Below are positions 38,777 through 48,172 of a stretch of DNA of 64,000 nucleotides, piece after piece. How positions within the stretch are numbered: the first letter of the stretch is position 1; each line of letters starts with the position of its first letter. The DNA is taken from contig NZ_JALIRP010000006.1 in NCBI RefSeq assembly GCF_022898935.1, positions 1-64,000 of the forward strand, read 5' to 3'. The stretch is from Paenibacillus mangrovi. Lineage in GTDB: Bacteria > Bacillota > Bacilli > Paenibacillales > Paenibacillaceae. The notes beneath the pieces are model-generated. The model did not search any database, was not told the origin of the DNA, and saw only the letters and a list, made by a program, of their open reading frames with translations. The position numbers and the translations under genes were made by a program.

Positions 38777-39871
38777 ATGCGCCGGATGTCATGGGTACTC
38801 GCCATGATCTTGTGCGTCACCGTCGTATTTGCCGGGTGCGGCAAAAAGGACGCTGCTTCCGTAGTCAAAGGATTGAATAATGTTGCCGACACACTGCAAA
38901 GCAAGGAGGGATCTTATAGAGGGACGGGGAAAATGACGCTTTATACGGGTGAAAAACCGCAAGAGTATAACATTGAAGTATGGTACCAGAACCCTTCCTA
39001 TTACCGGATCAGCCTGACCAATGCCCAAAAGGATGTTACACAGATCGTGCTCCGCAATGATGAAGGAGTGTTCGTCCTTACACCAAGCCTGAACAAAAGC
39101 TTCCGCTTTAAGAGCGATTGGCCGGAGAACCAGGGGCAGGTGTATCTGTACCAGACGCTAGTGCAAGGCATCCTGAGCGATAATACCCGCCAGTTTGCTA
39201 TGGACAAAGACAGCTATGTATTTGACGTTGCGGCCAATTATCACAGCCAGTCTCTCGTTCGCCAGAAAATTTGGTTGAGCAAGGACAATTACGCGCCTAA
39301 GCAGGTGCAGGTTTCCGATGCCGATGCGCATGTCATGGTAGAAGTGAAATTCAGTGAGTTCAAGTTTGACGCCAAATTTGAGAAGGATTCCTTTGATATG
39401 AAGCGCAACATGACAGCGTTGGATGATCCTACATTGGGTATGGTGACGCAGGTGGATGAGAACGGAAATCCGATTACGGATGACCAACAGGCAGACGGCA
39501 GCACCGCTACAGCTCCGAAAGAGCTCGGGGACTTTGGAATGATCATCCCGAACTATATGCCTGAAGGTGTTGAGAGCAAAGACACGAATAAAATGGAAAA
39601 TAGTACAAATCATACGGTGATTCTCCGTTACGACGGAACCTATCAATATACCATCATGGAGTCCCGTTCGCAGGATATGGCCGTTTCCGCGCTTGCTTCG
39701 GGAACCGTGATCGATCTCGGATTTACGTCTGGCCTCCTCACCGGTGATGATCAAAAGATGCTGACCTGGATGAATGATGAAGGCATCGAATTCCGCATCA
39801 CGAGTGCAGATCTTCCAGTGGATGAAATGATCAAAATCGCCGCGGATTTACAGACACAATCGGGTAAATAA
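38777..39871 (+). CDS. ydcC: LolA-fold lipoprotein, YdcC-like
   Basis: 364 residues from ATG 38777 (AAGGGG 9 nt upstream). Lipobox FAGC, then a LolA/LolB-like beta fold (YRGTGKMTLYTGEKPQEYNIEVWYQNPSYYRIS) and a C-terminal DUF4367-like part. It matches B. subtilis YdcC, a sporulation-associated lipoprotein encoded just before alr, in the same order as here. The ligand is unknown. A terminator separates it from alr. Confidence 0.85.
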   Translation: MRRMSWVLAMILCVTVVFAGCGKKDAASVVKGLNNVADTLQSKEGSYRGTGKMTLYTGEKPQEYNIEVWYQNPSYYRISLTNAQKDVTQIVLRNDEGVFVLTPSLNKSFRFKSDWPENQGQVYLYQTLVQGILSDNTRQFAMDKDSYVFDVAANYHSQSLVRQKIWLSKDNYAPKQVQVSDADAHVMVEVKFSEFKFDAKFEKDSFDMKRNMTALDDPTLGMVTQVDENGNPITDDQQADGSTATAPKELGDFGMIIPNYMPEGVESKDTNKMENSTNHTVILRYDGTYQYTIMESRSQDMAVSALASGTVIDLGFTSGLLTGDDQKMLTWMNDEGIEFRITSADLPVDEMIKIAADLQTQSGK

Positions 39872-39879
39872 TACAAAAT

Positions 39880-39938
39880 AGGCGGATTGCCGAGTTGTTA
39901 GAGCTGACTCCTCTACAATGACGGCATCCGCCTGTTTT
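39880..39938 (+). terminator. Intrinsic terminator
   Basis: AGGCGGATtGCCG pairs with CGGCATCCGCCT, then GTTTTT. Confidence 0.75.
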
Positions 39939-40069
39939 TCTTCTGACGCCGTGTGGTACGGTAAACTTGCCTCAATCCGGCCAGCCGTGGTTCATTGACA
40001 GTGACCTTCTCGAACATTACGATTAATGAGCGAGCTAAGTGTAAAACGTAAGAGAAGGTGACTACAAAA

Positions 40070-41254
40070 ATGCAAGTTCAATATAGAGCTACACAAGCTA
40101 TAATCAATCTGGATCATTTGCGTGCCAATTATACGGCATTCCGCCGGGCACTTCCTAAAGAAATGATGCTTCTGGCCTGCGTCAAAGCGGATGCTTATGG
40201 ACATGGCGCCGTAGAAGTGGCACGGGAGCTGGAGCAGGCGGGCGCGGACTACCTCAGCGTGGCTTTTCTGGATGAAGCGATTCAGCTTCGCCAGGCGGGC
40301 ATTCAAGTGCCTGTGCTGGTACTTGGATATACGCCGCCCGAAGGTATACAGGCAGCTTGGGAGCATCAGGTAACCGTGACGGTATTCAGTCCGGAGGTAC
40401 TTGAAGCCATTAAAGCTCTGCCCGCAGAGAGTCTGAAGCGTCCTTTGAAGGTGCATATCAAGATTGACAGCGGCATGGGCAGATTGGGACTTCTCCCTGG
40501 AGAAGCCGCCATTTCTTTTATCGAAAAAGCGATGGCACTGCCTCAGGCTGAGGTGGAAGGCATGTTTACCCATTTTTCCAAGGCGGATGAAGAAGATAAA
40601 AGCTATACACTCGAGCAATACCGGCGTTTTACAAGCGTAGTGGATGCACTGAAAGAAGAAGGCGTAAGCCTCCCGATTCTTCATACGGGAAACAGTGCCG
40701 CCGCGATTGACACTCCGGAGCTATCGTTCAACATGATCCGCATCGGAATCAGCATGTATGGGCTATACCCTTCGGATGAGGTCAACCGGCAAAAGGTAGA
40801 ACTGATCCCGATATTGACGCTGAAGACTAAGGTTGCCTATGTCAAAACGCTTCCGCCTCATTGGGGCGTCAGTTACGGCGCAAGGTATGTAACGGCTACC
40901 GAGGAAATCATTGCCACGCTTCCGATCGGCTACGCAGACGGATATTCCCGGATGCTCAGCGGCAAAGCGAAGGTATTGATTCGCGGCCGCCGCGTTCCGG
41001 TGGTCGGAACGATTTGCATGGACCAATGTATGGTAACGCTGCAATCTTTTGCTGAAGAAGCAGAAGAAATTCAAATCGGTGAAGAGGTTGTGCTCATCGG
41101 TCAGCAGTCTGGGGAATGCATTTCCGCAGATGAGCTGGCATCCTGGCTGGGTACCATTCACTATGAAGTCATCTGTATGATTGCTAACCGGATTCCGCGT
41201 CTCTACACCAAAAACGGGGCTCCCTACACCCTGATCAATCCTTTGATCAGCTAA
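40070..41254 (+). CDS. alr: Alanine racemase
   Basis: 394 residues from ATG 40070 (GAAGGTG upstream). PLP Lys39 in VKADAYGHG and the second catalytic Tyr269 in VSYGARY. Converts L- to D-alanine for peptidoglycan in the cytosol. Stands between ydcC and ndoAI as in Bacillus. Confidence 0.96.
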   Translation: MQVQYRATQAIINLDHLRANYTAFRRALPKEMMLLACVKADAYGHGAVEVARELEQAGADYLSVAFLDEAIQLRQAGIQVPVLVLGYTPPEGIQAAWEHQVTVTVFSPEVLEAIKALPAESLKRPLKVHIKIDSGMGRLGLLPGEAAISFIEKAMALPQAEVEGMFTHFSKADEEDKSYTLEQYRRFTSVVDALKEEGVSLPILHTGNSAAAIDTPELSFNMIRIGISMYGLYPSDEVNRQKVELIPILTLKTKVAYVKTLPPHWGVSYGARYVTATEEIIATLPIGYADGYSRMLSGKAKVLIRGRRVPVVGTICMDQCMVTLQSFAEEAEEIQIGEEVVLIGQQSGECISADELASWLGTIHYEVICMIANRIPRLYTKNGAPYTLINPLIS

Positions 41255-41481
41255 AGTGACAACACCATATATAACCTTTTACCCAGCAGAAGGAATAACT
41301 TGCATGCTTCTCGAATAAAGAATTGTGCCGAGATTGTCTGTACGGAAATGCCGACTGTAGTTTATAATGGAATGCAGCATACCTGATATATCTTCGGCAT
41401 ATATATTCCTTTGTATAAATTTCCTTGAAAAAAGTTATACTGGTGCACAAGGGTGTGAAGGTTGTGGGGGTGGAAGAAAAG

Positions 41482-41763
41482 GTGGCTAATATGCAGAATA
41501 CCAAGAGAATTATGATCAGCTTGCCTGATCATCTTTTGCAGGAAGTGGATGGTATCGTTGCTATGGAGAATTCCAACCGCAGTGAGCTGATCAGGCAGGC
41601 CATGAAGCTGTATTTGCTTGAACGGAAGAAGCGGTATATCCGGGAATCCATGCAGCGCGGCTATATGGAAATGGCCAAAATCAATTTGACCATGGCCTCT
41701 GAAGCGTTTCATGCAGAGGAAGATGCAGACAGCACTCTAGGCCGCTTAGTGAGCGGGGTGTAA
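41482..41763 (+). CDS. ndoAI: EndoAI antitoxin (MazE-like ribbon-helix-helix)
   Basis: 93 residues if GTG 41482 is used (MANMQNTKR); ATG 41491 has the better Shine-Dalgarno (AAAGGTGG) and cannot be excluded. RHH DNA-binding region KRIMISLPDHLLQEVDGI, then a C-terminal toxin-binding tail ending LGRLVSG, closely like B. subtilis NdoAI. Neutralises EndoA. Four nt before the toxin gene. Confidence 0.9.
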   Translation: MANMQNTKRIMISLPDHLLQEVDGIVAMENSNRSELIRQAMKLYLLERKKRYIRESMQRGYMEMAKINLTMASEAFHAEEDADSTLGRLVSGV

Positions 41764-41766
41764 ACA

Positions 41767-42117
41767 TTGATCGTAAAACGCGGCGACGTTTTTTTTGCGG
41801 ATCTATCACCCGTTGTCGGTTCTGAACAAGGTGGAGTAAGACCGGTGCTGATTATTCAGAATGATATCGGTAACCGATTCAGCCCTACGGTAATCGTGGC
41901 GGCTATTACAGCCCAAATTCAAAAAGCTAAACTGCCGACGCATGTGGAAATTGATGCGGCTTCGCATGGTTTTGACAGAGACTCTGTCATATTGCTGGAG
42001 CAAATCCGAACCATAGATAAGCAGAGATTGACGGACAAAATCACACACCTGGATGAGGAAACGATGAAAAAGGTGGATGATTCCCTGCAGATCAGTCTGA
42101 GCTTGATTGACTTTTAA
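41767..42117 (+). CDS. ndoA: EndoA toxin, MazF-type mRNA interferase
   Basis: 116 residues from TTG 41767, exactly the family size. [20 protein letters not shown] and [12 protein letters not shown] are signature stretches of MazF/EndoA, which cuts single-stranded RNA (UACAU in B. subtilis). Forms a type II toxin-antitoxin pair with the gene upstream; followed by a strong terminator. Confidence 0.95.
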   Translation: MIVKRGDVFFADLSPVVGSEQGGVRPVLIIQNDIGNRFSPTVIVAAITAQIQKAKLPTHVEIDAASHGFDRDSVILLEQIRTIDKQRLTDKITHLDEETMKKVDDSLQISLSLIDF

Positions 42118-42136
42118 CCATACACGTGCAAAAGTG

Positions 42137-42166
42137 AAGACGTGCCCCCGGGCACGTCTTTTTTTC
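42137..42166 (+). terminator. Strong intrinsic terminator after ndoA
   Basis: AAGACGTGCCC pairs with GGGCACGTCTT, then TTTTT. Confidence 0.85.
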
Positions 42167-42290
42167 TATAGATATGCCGGTCTCTTCGTTGGAGAGAGAC
42201 AAGGAGATCTCCACAGCGAGCTGATCCGTCAGCGCAAAGTGCAGCTATTTAAAATCCTTGATCGATCATGTAAAAAGATTGTAAAATACA

Positions 42291-42326
42291 AGCCTTGCTC
42301 CGTGTATTCCGGGGCAGGGCTTTTTT
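42291..42326 (+). terminator. Second terminator between ndoA and tex
   Basis: AGCCTTGCTCC pairs with GGGGCAGGGCT (two G-T pairs), then a T-run. From here to the tex start at 42665 no further structure or ORF is convincing. Confidence 0.65.
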
Positions 42327-42664
42327 GTGCGATAATTCAAACGAGCCGGGCAAAATAAGGGGGAAATTACTCGTGGAAAGAAGCTTCTGCCATCATTGTT
42401 TGCCTCTTCCAAAGATGTCCGCTGGAAATGTAGCCAAAAGTTTGTGATAATATACAAGAACCAAGCTTCACTTTTTAGAATAACATCTAAATTTGATTTG
42501 GTCTTTAACCTGAACTCCGAATAAGCATAATCACAGCGGAGATAGAAATTTAACATGACGAAAATGAAATGTATGGACAACGCTAATAAACGAACGTTAT
42601 ATACCAGACTTTGCACTATTGACGCATAACAGGCGACTGATACGGGGAAAAGAGGGATTTTTTT

Positions 42665-44875
42665 ATGGCAGATAAAGTAGTTATGGAAATGAATACGGAA
42701 GAACAGAAGGCGAAGGAGCAGGAGCGCATTATACAGCAAACCGCGAAAGAGCTGCAGCTGTCGCTCAAACAGATCCGCACGACGGTGGAGCTTCTGGATG
42801 AAGGGAACACGATTCCGTTCATCGCGCGTTACCGTAAGGAAATGACGGGCGAACTGGATGAGAACCAGCTGCGCGACATTGAGGAACGGGTGAATTATCT
42901 GCGCAACCTGGAGGAACGCAAACGCGAAGTCATCCGAATCGTCGATGAGCAGGGCAAGCTGACAGGAGAGCTGAAGACGTCTATCGAAAAAGCGGTTAAG
43001 CTGCAGGAAGTAGAGGACCTCTACCGTCCTTACCGGCAAAAGCGCAAGACTCGCGCCAGCGTAGCCAAGGAAAAAGGGCTGGAGCCTCTCGCGGCCTGGA
43101 TTATGGAGCAGCCGAAGCAGGGAGATCTCCAGCAGGAGGCAGCCAAATACGTTGATGCCGAAAAAGGTGTGGAAAGCACGGATGATGCGATCGCCGGCGC
43201 GATGGATATTTTGGCTGAAAATATGGCGGATGACGCGACGATCCGTTCGTGGGTACGCCGCTATACGATGGATCACGCTATGCTGACTTCGGAAGCGAAG
43301 GATGCGGAGCAGGAATCTGTATATGAGAATTACTACAGCTACCGGGAGCTGGCCAAAAAAATGCCGCCACACCGGATTCTGGCCATCAACCGCGGCGAGC
43401 GCGAGAATATTTTGAAGGTAGGTCTCGAGGTATCGGCAGACTCGATTCACAACTTCATGGCACGCCAGATGATTAAAGGCCATTCCTCCGTGCAAACGGT
43501 TTTAACGGCTGTGATTGAAGATGCTTACAAGCGTCTAATCGCGCCTTCGATTGAACGGGAAATCCGCGCGGAATTAACGGAAAAAGGGGAAAACCAGGCC
43601 ATTTCCATTTTCTCGGGCAATTTGCGCAGCCTGCTGCTGCAGCCGCCTGTCAAAGGAAGATGCGTGCTGGGCGTTGACCCGGCTTACCGTACCGGCTGTA
43701 AGCTGGCTGTAGTGGATGATACGGGCAAGCTGCTGGAGGTGGCTGTCACCTATCCAACCCCTCCGAATAACAAGCGGAGAGAGGCAGCAGAGAAGTTCCG
43801 CGAGCTGATTACCAAATACAGCATCGAGCTGATCGTAATCGGCAACGGAACGGCTTCCCGGGAAACCGAGCAGTTCGTAGCGGAAGTGATCGGTGAGATT
43901 AGCGACCCGGATCTGGCCTATCTGATCGTCAACGAAGCGGGGGCAAGCGTGTACTCGGCCTCCAAGCTGGCGCAGGAGGAGTTCCCTGATCTGGACGTTG
44001 CCGAGCGCAGTGCAGCTTCCATTGCCCGCCGGGTACAAGACCCGCTTGCGGAGCTGGTGAAGATCGAGCCGAAGGCGATTGGCGTCGGGCAATACCAGCA
44101 TGACGTATCGCAAAAGCATCTGGACGAGAGTCTCAAGGCTGTCGTGGAGTCTGCCGTTAACCATGTCGGCGTGGATGTGAATACGGCTTCGCCATCCCTC
44201 TTGTCTTATGTAGCGGGTGTCAACGCGACGCTTGCCAAAAATATCGTAAAATACCGCGATTCGAACGGTAAATTTGGCAGCCGCAAGCAGCTGCAGAGCG
44301 TACCGCGCCTAGGCGCCAAAACCTATGAGCAGTGCATTGGCTTTCTGCGCATATCTGACGGGGATAACCCGCTCGACCGTACACCGATTCACCCGGAATC
44401 CTATGCCGTTGTTGGCCGTTTATTCAAGGAACTGGGCATCGGTATGGACAAGCTGGGAACGCAGGAGCTGTCCAATCTGCTGGCACAGCAGCATGTAGAG
44501 CAGCTGGCTGAGGCGCTGAACGTGGGCGTGCCGACGCTGCGTGATATTCTGGAAAGCCTCCAGCGTCCGGGCCGTGACCCGCGAGAGGAGCTTCCGCTGC
44601 CTATTTTCCGGACGGATGTGCTGAAGATCGAGGATCTGACGCCGGGCATGGAGCTGGAAGGAACGGTGCGTAACGTTATTGACTTTGGAGCGTTTGTGGA
44701 TATCGGTATTAAAAGCGACGGTCTCGTGCATATTTCGCAGCTGAGCGAGGGTTATGTGAAGCATCCGATGGACGTTGTATCCGTCGGGGATAACGTGACC
44801 GTGTGGGTGCTGAACGTGGATCTGAAAAAAGGCCGCGTCGGTCTGACCATGCGTCAGCCGAAAGACCAGCAGTAA
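42665..44875 (+). CDS. tex: Tex-family RNA-binding transcription accessory protein
   Basis: 736 residues. N-terminal Tex helical region, YqgF-like RNase H fold (CVLGVDPAYRTGCKLAVVD), helix-hairpin-helix part (VNTASPSLLSYVAGVNATLAKNI) and a C-terminal S1 domain (about 650-720, LEGTVRNVIDFGAFVDIG). Length is close to the family's usual size. Tex binds nucleic acids and is linked to transcription and stress in other bacteria. GAGGG upstream of ATG 42665. Confidence 0.95.
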   Translation: MADKVVMEMNTEEQKAKEQERIIQQTAKELQLSLKQIRTTVELLDEGNTIPFIARYRKEMTGELDENQLRDIEERVNYLRNLEERKREVIRIVDEQGKLTGELKTSIEKAVKLQEVEDLYRPYRQKRKTRASVAKEKGLEPLAAWIMEQPKQGDLQQEAAKYVDAEKGVESTDDAIAGAMDILAENMADDATIRSWVRRYTMDHAMLTSEAKDAEQESVYENYYSYRELAKKMPPHRILAINRGERENILKVGLEVSADSIHNFMARQMIKGHSSVQTVLTAVIEDAYKRLIAPSIEREIRAELTEKGENQAISIFSGNLRSLLLQPPVKGRCVLGVDPAYRTGCKLAVVDDTGKLLEVAVTYPTPPNNKRREAAEKFRELITKYSIELIVIGNGTASRETEQFVAEVIGEISDPDLAYLIVNEAGASVYSASKLAQEEFPDLDVAERSAASIARRVQDPLAELVKIEPKAIGVGQYQHDVSQKHLDESLKAVVESAVNHVGVDVNTASPSLLSYVAGVNATLAKNIVKYRDSNGKFGSRKQLQSVPRLGAKTYEQCIGFLRISDGDNPLDRTPIHPESYAVVGRLFKELGIGMDKLGTQELSNLLAQQHVEQLAEALNVGVPTLRDILESLQRPGRDPREELPLPIFRTDVLKIEDLTPGMELEGTVRNVIDFGAFVDIGIKSDGLVHISQLSEGYVKHPMDVVSVGDNVTVWVLNVDLKKGRVGLTMRQPKDQQ

Positions 44876-44901
44876 TCTCATTCTGTTCATCAATATAAAA
44901 A

Positions 44902-44943
44902 GAACAAGCCCCTTCTAAAAAATCGAAAGATGGGGGCTTGTTC
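44902..44943. terminator. Hairpin between tex and CGNR gene
   Basis: GAACAAGCCCC pairs with GGGGCTTGTTC; T-poor ends, shared by converging genes. Confidence 0.5.
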
Positions 44944-44966
44944 AAATATGTCCGGCTTCCGCAGTC

Positions 44967-45554
44967 TTATTCCTCCACAGCCGGCATAGAGTCGGTTGAA
45001 GGGGGCGTTGACAGCTTCTTTTTGGCCCGGAAACGGCGTACCTTCATCAGGTTGCCGCACATTTTATCATCGCAATAGCGCTTCGAGCGGTTGCGCGTGT
45101 CATCATAATATACCCAAAGGCAGTCCGGATTGTCGCAAATGCGAATTCTGGACAGTTCGCCATTCCCCAGCGTAGACGCAAAGGAGGCTGAAATTTCGGC
45201 CATCACTTGCGTCCAGTTGGCGTTGGCTGGGAAATAGGAGAGATTTACGGACTGTTCGGCGGCGGCTTGGGTCAGCTGGCGGTATACCGGCGCCTTTCCC
45301 ATCCAGCGGTTCAAGGTTTCGATATGATTTGCCGCTAGATTTCCTCCGGAAGTGATGTGCCTAATTAGATCAAACAGGAAGGAGCGGAGTTCTTTGAGCT
45401 CGTTTAGTTCTTTTTTGCTTGGAAGACGGGTTGCGGTAATTTGATCCTGCTGCATAAACCATTGGAGCCATTTTTCCTGATCTAGACGGTCCTCGCAGCG
45501 TCCACTTCCTCGCCAATCATGCCACTCGCTGTTTACAAAATCATCCCAGAGCAT
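44967..45554 (-). CDS. ABATE/CGNR zinc-finger protein
   Basis: 195 residues. N-terminal ABATE-like helical domain (RLPSKKELNELKELRSFLFDLI) and C-terminal CGNR zinc finger CDNPDCLWVYYD..KRYCDDKMCGN followed by a basic tail (RRFRAKKK). Thought to be DNA-binding regulators; ligand unknown. Confidence 0.85.
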   Translation of the reverse strand: MLWDDFVNSEWHDWRGSGRCEDRLDQEKWLQWFMQQDQITATRLPSKKELNELKELRSFLFDLIRHITSGGNLAANHIETLNRWMGKAPVYRQLTQAAAEQSVNLSYFPANANWTQVMAEISASFASTLGNGELSRIRICDNPDCLWVYYDDTRNRSKRYCDDKMCGNLMKVRRFRAKKKLSTPPSTDSMPAVEE

Positions 45555-45747
45555 TGCAGGTCATCCTTTCTATAAGAGCATTGTAGCAATCCCGGTTGGC
45601 ATTTGCCATGGTTTTGCTGTGCCCTGCAAGGGGAGAGGAGCATGGTATAGGTATTTTTCTGCTTGTGCCAGGTAAATGGATGTGATATTTTCTATGTAAC
45701 TATTATAACCATTTTAAGGTGGTTACACACGAATGGAGGGCGATGGA

Positions 45748-46218
45748 ATGAGCATCCGGAATCTGCTGCTGCAAAACTGGGATTATTGCATGGGAAAAGA
45801 GGACTGGTATCCGCCGTTGCAGGATGCGCTTAAGGACGTTACGCCTGAACAGGCTGTTTGGAAGCCTGAGGAGGGCGCTGCCAACAGCATCTGGGAAAAT
45901 GTACAGCATCTGCTGTACTATAAAGAACGTTTACTGGGGCGACTGCAAGGCTTGCCTGCGGATTCGAATGGTGTCAGCAACGATGACACATTCCGGATCT
46001 CCGATGACAGCGGCGAAGGTTGGGAGCAGGCCAAGAGCCGACTTATCCAGGCGCATGTGTCCTTGCGGAGCGAACTGGAGCGTCTGCCAGAGGAAGAGCT
46101 TGAAAGCAATCCCCAGCGCTTCATGAGCCTGATCACGCATGATGCCTATCATACGGGTCAAATCATTTTTCTCCGCAAGCTGCAGGGCTGCTGGCCTGCG
46201 ACACGCAGCTTTGATTAA
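45748..46218 (+). CDS. DinB/YfiT-family protein
   Basis: 156 residues from ATG 45748 (GGAGGG 7 nt upstream). Four-helix DinB fold with metal-type His in NVQHLLYYKERLLG and HDAYHTGQI. Family members are metal-dependent thiol transferases or damage-associated proteins. No partner gene. Confidence 0.85.
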   Translation: MSIRNLLLQNWDYCMGKEDWYPPLQDALKDVTPEQAVWKPEEGAANSIWENVQHLLYYKERLLGRLQGLPADSNGVSNDDTFRISDDSGEGWEQAKSRLIQAHVSLRSELERLPEEELESNPQRFMSLITHDAYHTGQIIFLRKLQGCWPATRSFD

Positions 46219-46325
46219 CAAACTTTTCGGCTTAACCCATGAGACAGAGGATGGAATGGAATAGCAGATCCGAGCCGAGATATGCTGAGCAGGCGTGATC
46301 GCTCGGATGCTTTTTCGTAAAAAAG

Positions 46326-46352
46326 AAGCCGGACAATACGTCCGGCTTGCTT
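46326..46352 (+). terminator. Terminator-like hairpin
   Basis: AAGCCGGAC (46326-46334) pairs with GTCCGGCTT (46340-46348), then GCTTTT. Confidence 0.6.
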
Positions 46353-46386
46353 TTCGAAACGATCCTATTATCGATTTAACAGCGCC

Positions 46387-46515
46387 TTATAAGTGATCCG
46401 AGCCTTCGCTCACTGAATTCCGGTAAAAAAACCAGCAATCATTCAGCAGCTTGATCTGACGTGTGTCCTTTTTACGAAAGGCGCGTGTCAGCTGATTGCA
46501 GAGCCATTGCGGCAA
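46387..46515 (-). CDS. cmpA: Cortex morphogenetic protein CmpA (short ORF)
   Basis: A 42-residue ORF from TTG 46515 to TAA 46387, starting MPQWLCNQLTRAF with AGGAGGAG 7-8 nt upstream. The pattern PxWLxxQ..AF..KD..QIKLLNxCWFFYR is that of B. subtilis CmpA (37 residues), a spore protein that holds back cortex assembly until the coat is properly started. Its place between tex and sprT matches Bacillus. The tail NSVSEGSDHL is longer than the B. subtilis form. Confidence 0.88.
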   Translation of the reverse strand: MPQWLCNQLTRAFRKKDTRQIKLLNDCWFFYRNSVSEGSDHL

Positions 46516-46596
46516 GGGTATCTCCTCCTCTTGCTGAACCTTCTGTATGGTTAGCATATGGGGAAGAAGCCCAAAGAGTGCAGGTCTACATAACTT

Positions 46597-46675
46597 AAGA
46601 TATCAGAAGCATAACCTCTTAGGAAATACATCATGATATCGCAAGGGAAACTACCGCTAAATGCGGTCTATCTTC
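46597..46675 (+). repeat. R1 intergenic repeat, copy 2
   Basis: AAGATATCAGAAGCATAACC...ATATCGCAAGGGAAACTACCGCTAAATGCGGTCTATCTT. Shares spaced blocks with copies at 22410 and 53756, same orientation. Confidence 0.6.
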
Positions 46676-46732
46676 CATGAAAGTACGTCGATAAAGTTTT
46701 TCTTTTGATATCAGAAGTAACTTGATGAACGT

Positions 46733-47086
46733 TTAAATGGCTTCCTCTTCGTACCATTGCTCAAGCTGAGCCTGCAGGGCACGGATTTCCGTGAGCAGCG
46801 AGATCAGCGGATAATTGGTTTCATTGAGGGAAGCGAAGGAACGCTCCAGTTCGTTAATGTAGTCGAGACCGCCGATGATGGAGTCTGTTTCCTGGAGCAG
46901 CTCAAGATGGTCACATTCAGCTACTGCGAGCGGCAATTCCGGTGTTCCCTGGGCGGTGAGCTTGCTGACCTCTTTATTTAGTCTTAAATTGAGCGCGCTG
47001 AGCTGATAGGCGTAATCAGCCGGCATCTCCACGTACTGGAGCTTGTCTCCCAGCTGCAAAATGACATAACGCATGTTTGGCATCAT
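46733..47086 (-). CDS. Conserved small hypothetical protein
   Basis: 117 residues, no signal peptide. N-terminal beta segment (MRYVILQLGDKLQYVEMP) followed by helices with coiled-coil character (NLRLNKEVSKLTAQG; LLTEIRALQAQLEQWYEEE). I do not recognise a function. GAGGGGGAAA precedes the ATG. Lies between cmpA and sprT. Confidence 0.65.
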   Translation of the reverse strand: MMPNMRYVILQLGDKLQYVEMPADYAYQLSALNLRLNKEVSKLTAQGTPELPLAVAECDHLELLQETDSIIGGLDYINELERSFASLNETNYPLISLLTEIRALQAQLEQWYEEEAI

Positions 47087-47243
47087 ATTAAGTTTCCCCC
47101 TCCATACTTGCTGCTTGCTTTTCGATGCGATGTAATCCTTTACTTGACAGTGTAGCTTAGTGAGAAGTTAAAATTCAAGTAACATTCCTGAGCGTGAAGA
47201 GTATGCAGGAAAAAGCAACACGGAAAGGAAGTAGGCAAGCGTT

Positions 47244-47732
47244 ATGCCAAGCATGAGTAATGACGAGCTGCAGGGCTGGGTGGAAAAAGTGTCGCTGGAC
47301 AGCTTTGGCGTGCCCTTCCGGCACCGGGCGACCTTTAATAAGAGACTGTCCTCCACAGGCGGGCGTTATTTCACCAAAAGCCATGATATCGAGATCAATC
47401 CTCATCAACTGGAGGAAAACGGCAGGGAAGAAGTAGAGAAAATCATCAAACATGAGCTCTGCCATTATCATCTTCACCTAGCCGGGAGAGGGTACAAGCA
47501 TCGCGATCAGGACTTTAAGCAGCTTCTCCAGCATGTGGGAGGGAGCCGATTCTGCAGCTCACTGCCAAACCGTGGGGGAAGAAAGGTGCTGCCGTACCGT
47601 TATGTACTGATATGCCGGGATTGCGGCATGAAATATATGCGGAAACGGAAGGTGGATACCCGTCGTTTCCGGTGCGGAAAGTGCCGGGGGAAACTCGAGC
47701 AGCAGACACTTGACTCCCCCAACAAATCATGA
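47244..47732 (+). CDS. SprT-like zinc metalloprotease-fold protein
   Basis: 162 residues. Zinc motif HELCHYHLH and a C-terminal zinc ribbon (ICRDCGMKY...FRCGKCRGKL). Same size and position as B. subtilis YdcK downstream of tex. Cytosolic; the role of bacterial SprT-like proteins is not firmly known. Confidence 0.9.
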   Translation: MPSMSNDELQGWVEKVSLDSFGVPFRHRATFNKRLSSTGGRYFTKSHDIEINPHQLEENGREEVEKIIKHELCHYHLHLAGRGYKHRDQDFKQLLQHVGGSRFCSSLPNRGGRKVLPYRYVLICRDCGMKYMRKRKVDTRRFRCGKCRGKLEQQTLDSPNKS

Positions 47733-47738
47733 TAAATT
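47710..47738 (+). promoter_or_regulatory. tRNA-Asn/Ser promoter
   Basis: TTGACT (47710-47715), 17 nt, TAAATT (47733-47738), overlapping the end of the SprT-like gene and 26 nt before tRNA-Asn. Confidence 0.6.
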
Positions 47739-47763
47739 ATTGATTGTTACCACTTGTAAACGT

Positions 47764-47839
47764 TCCCTGATAGCTCAGTTGGTAGAGCACTCGACTGTTA
47801 ATCGAGTTGTCACAGGTTCGAGTCCTGTTCGGGGAGCCA
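47764..47839 (+). tRNA. tRNA-Asn (GTT)
   Basis: Complete cloverleaf: acceptor TCCCTGA/TCGGGGA, D-arm AGCTCAGTTGGTAGAGC, anticodon GTT in ACTGTTAAT, T-arm with GGTTCGAGTCC, CCA encoded. Confidence 0.97.
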
Positions 47840-47846
47840 TTTTCTT

Positions 47847-47935
47847 GGAGAGATACCCAAGTGGCTATAAGGGGACCCTCTGCTAAGGGGTTAGACTGCG
47901 TAAGCGGTGCGAGGGTTCGAATCCCTCTCTCTCCG
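47847..47935 (+). tRNA. tRNA-Ser (GCT)
   Basis: Class II tRNA with long variable arm; acceptor GGAGAGA/TCTCTCC, anticodon GCT in CTGCTAAG, T-arm GAGGGTTCGAATCCCTC, CCA not encoded. Confidence 0.96.
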
Positions 47936-48162
47936 TTCTGAGATACAACACAAAGCTCCCACCGCAATAGCGGTTGGGAGCTTTTTCTGTAAAGGGATGA
48001 GAAGCCTCGCAGAGGGGTCGTCGGAGCATAAGCATCGATAGGAATCGCATCGCAGTCCCGACCGAAGGGAGGGTATCCCTCTCTCTCCGTATTGAATAAC
48101 AACACAAAGCTCCCACCGCAATAGCGGTTGGGAGCTTTTTTTGCAAAGGGATGAGAAGCCTC
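47921..48162 (+). repeat. Tandem duplication carrying tRNA-Ser 3' end, terminator and R4 element
   Basis: The last 15 nt of tRNA-Ser (47921-47935) recur exactly at 48075-48089. The following terminator (AAGCTCCCACCGC/GCGGTTGGGAGCTT, first at 47953-47986, again near 48106-48142) and the start of R4 recur too. Between the copies lies the full R4 core (47994-48074). Confidence 0.8.
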
Positions 48163-48172
48163 ATCCCTTGTA

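Noticed and set aside
42107..42358. 83-codon frame after ndoA
   Set aside because: Overlaps ndoA end and contains two terminators; no family pattern.
42266..43495. 409-codon antisense frame over tex
   Set aside because: Shadow of the strongly conserved tex gene; runs through two terminators.
47994..48165. Possible CRISPR-like direct repeats
   Set aside because: Only a two-copy tandem duplication with tRNA and terminator parts; no regular spacers and no cas genes.
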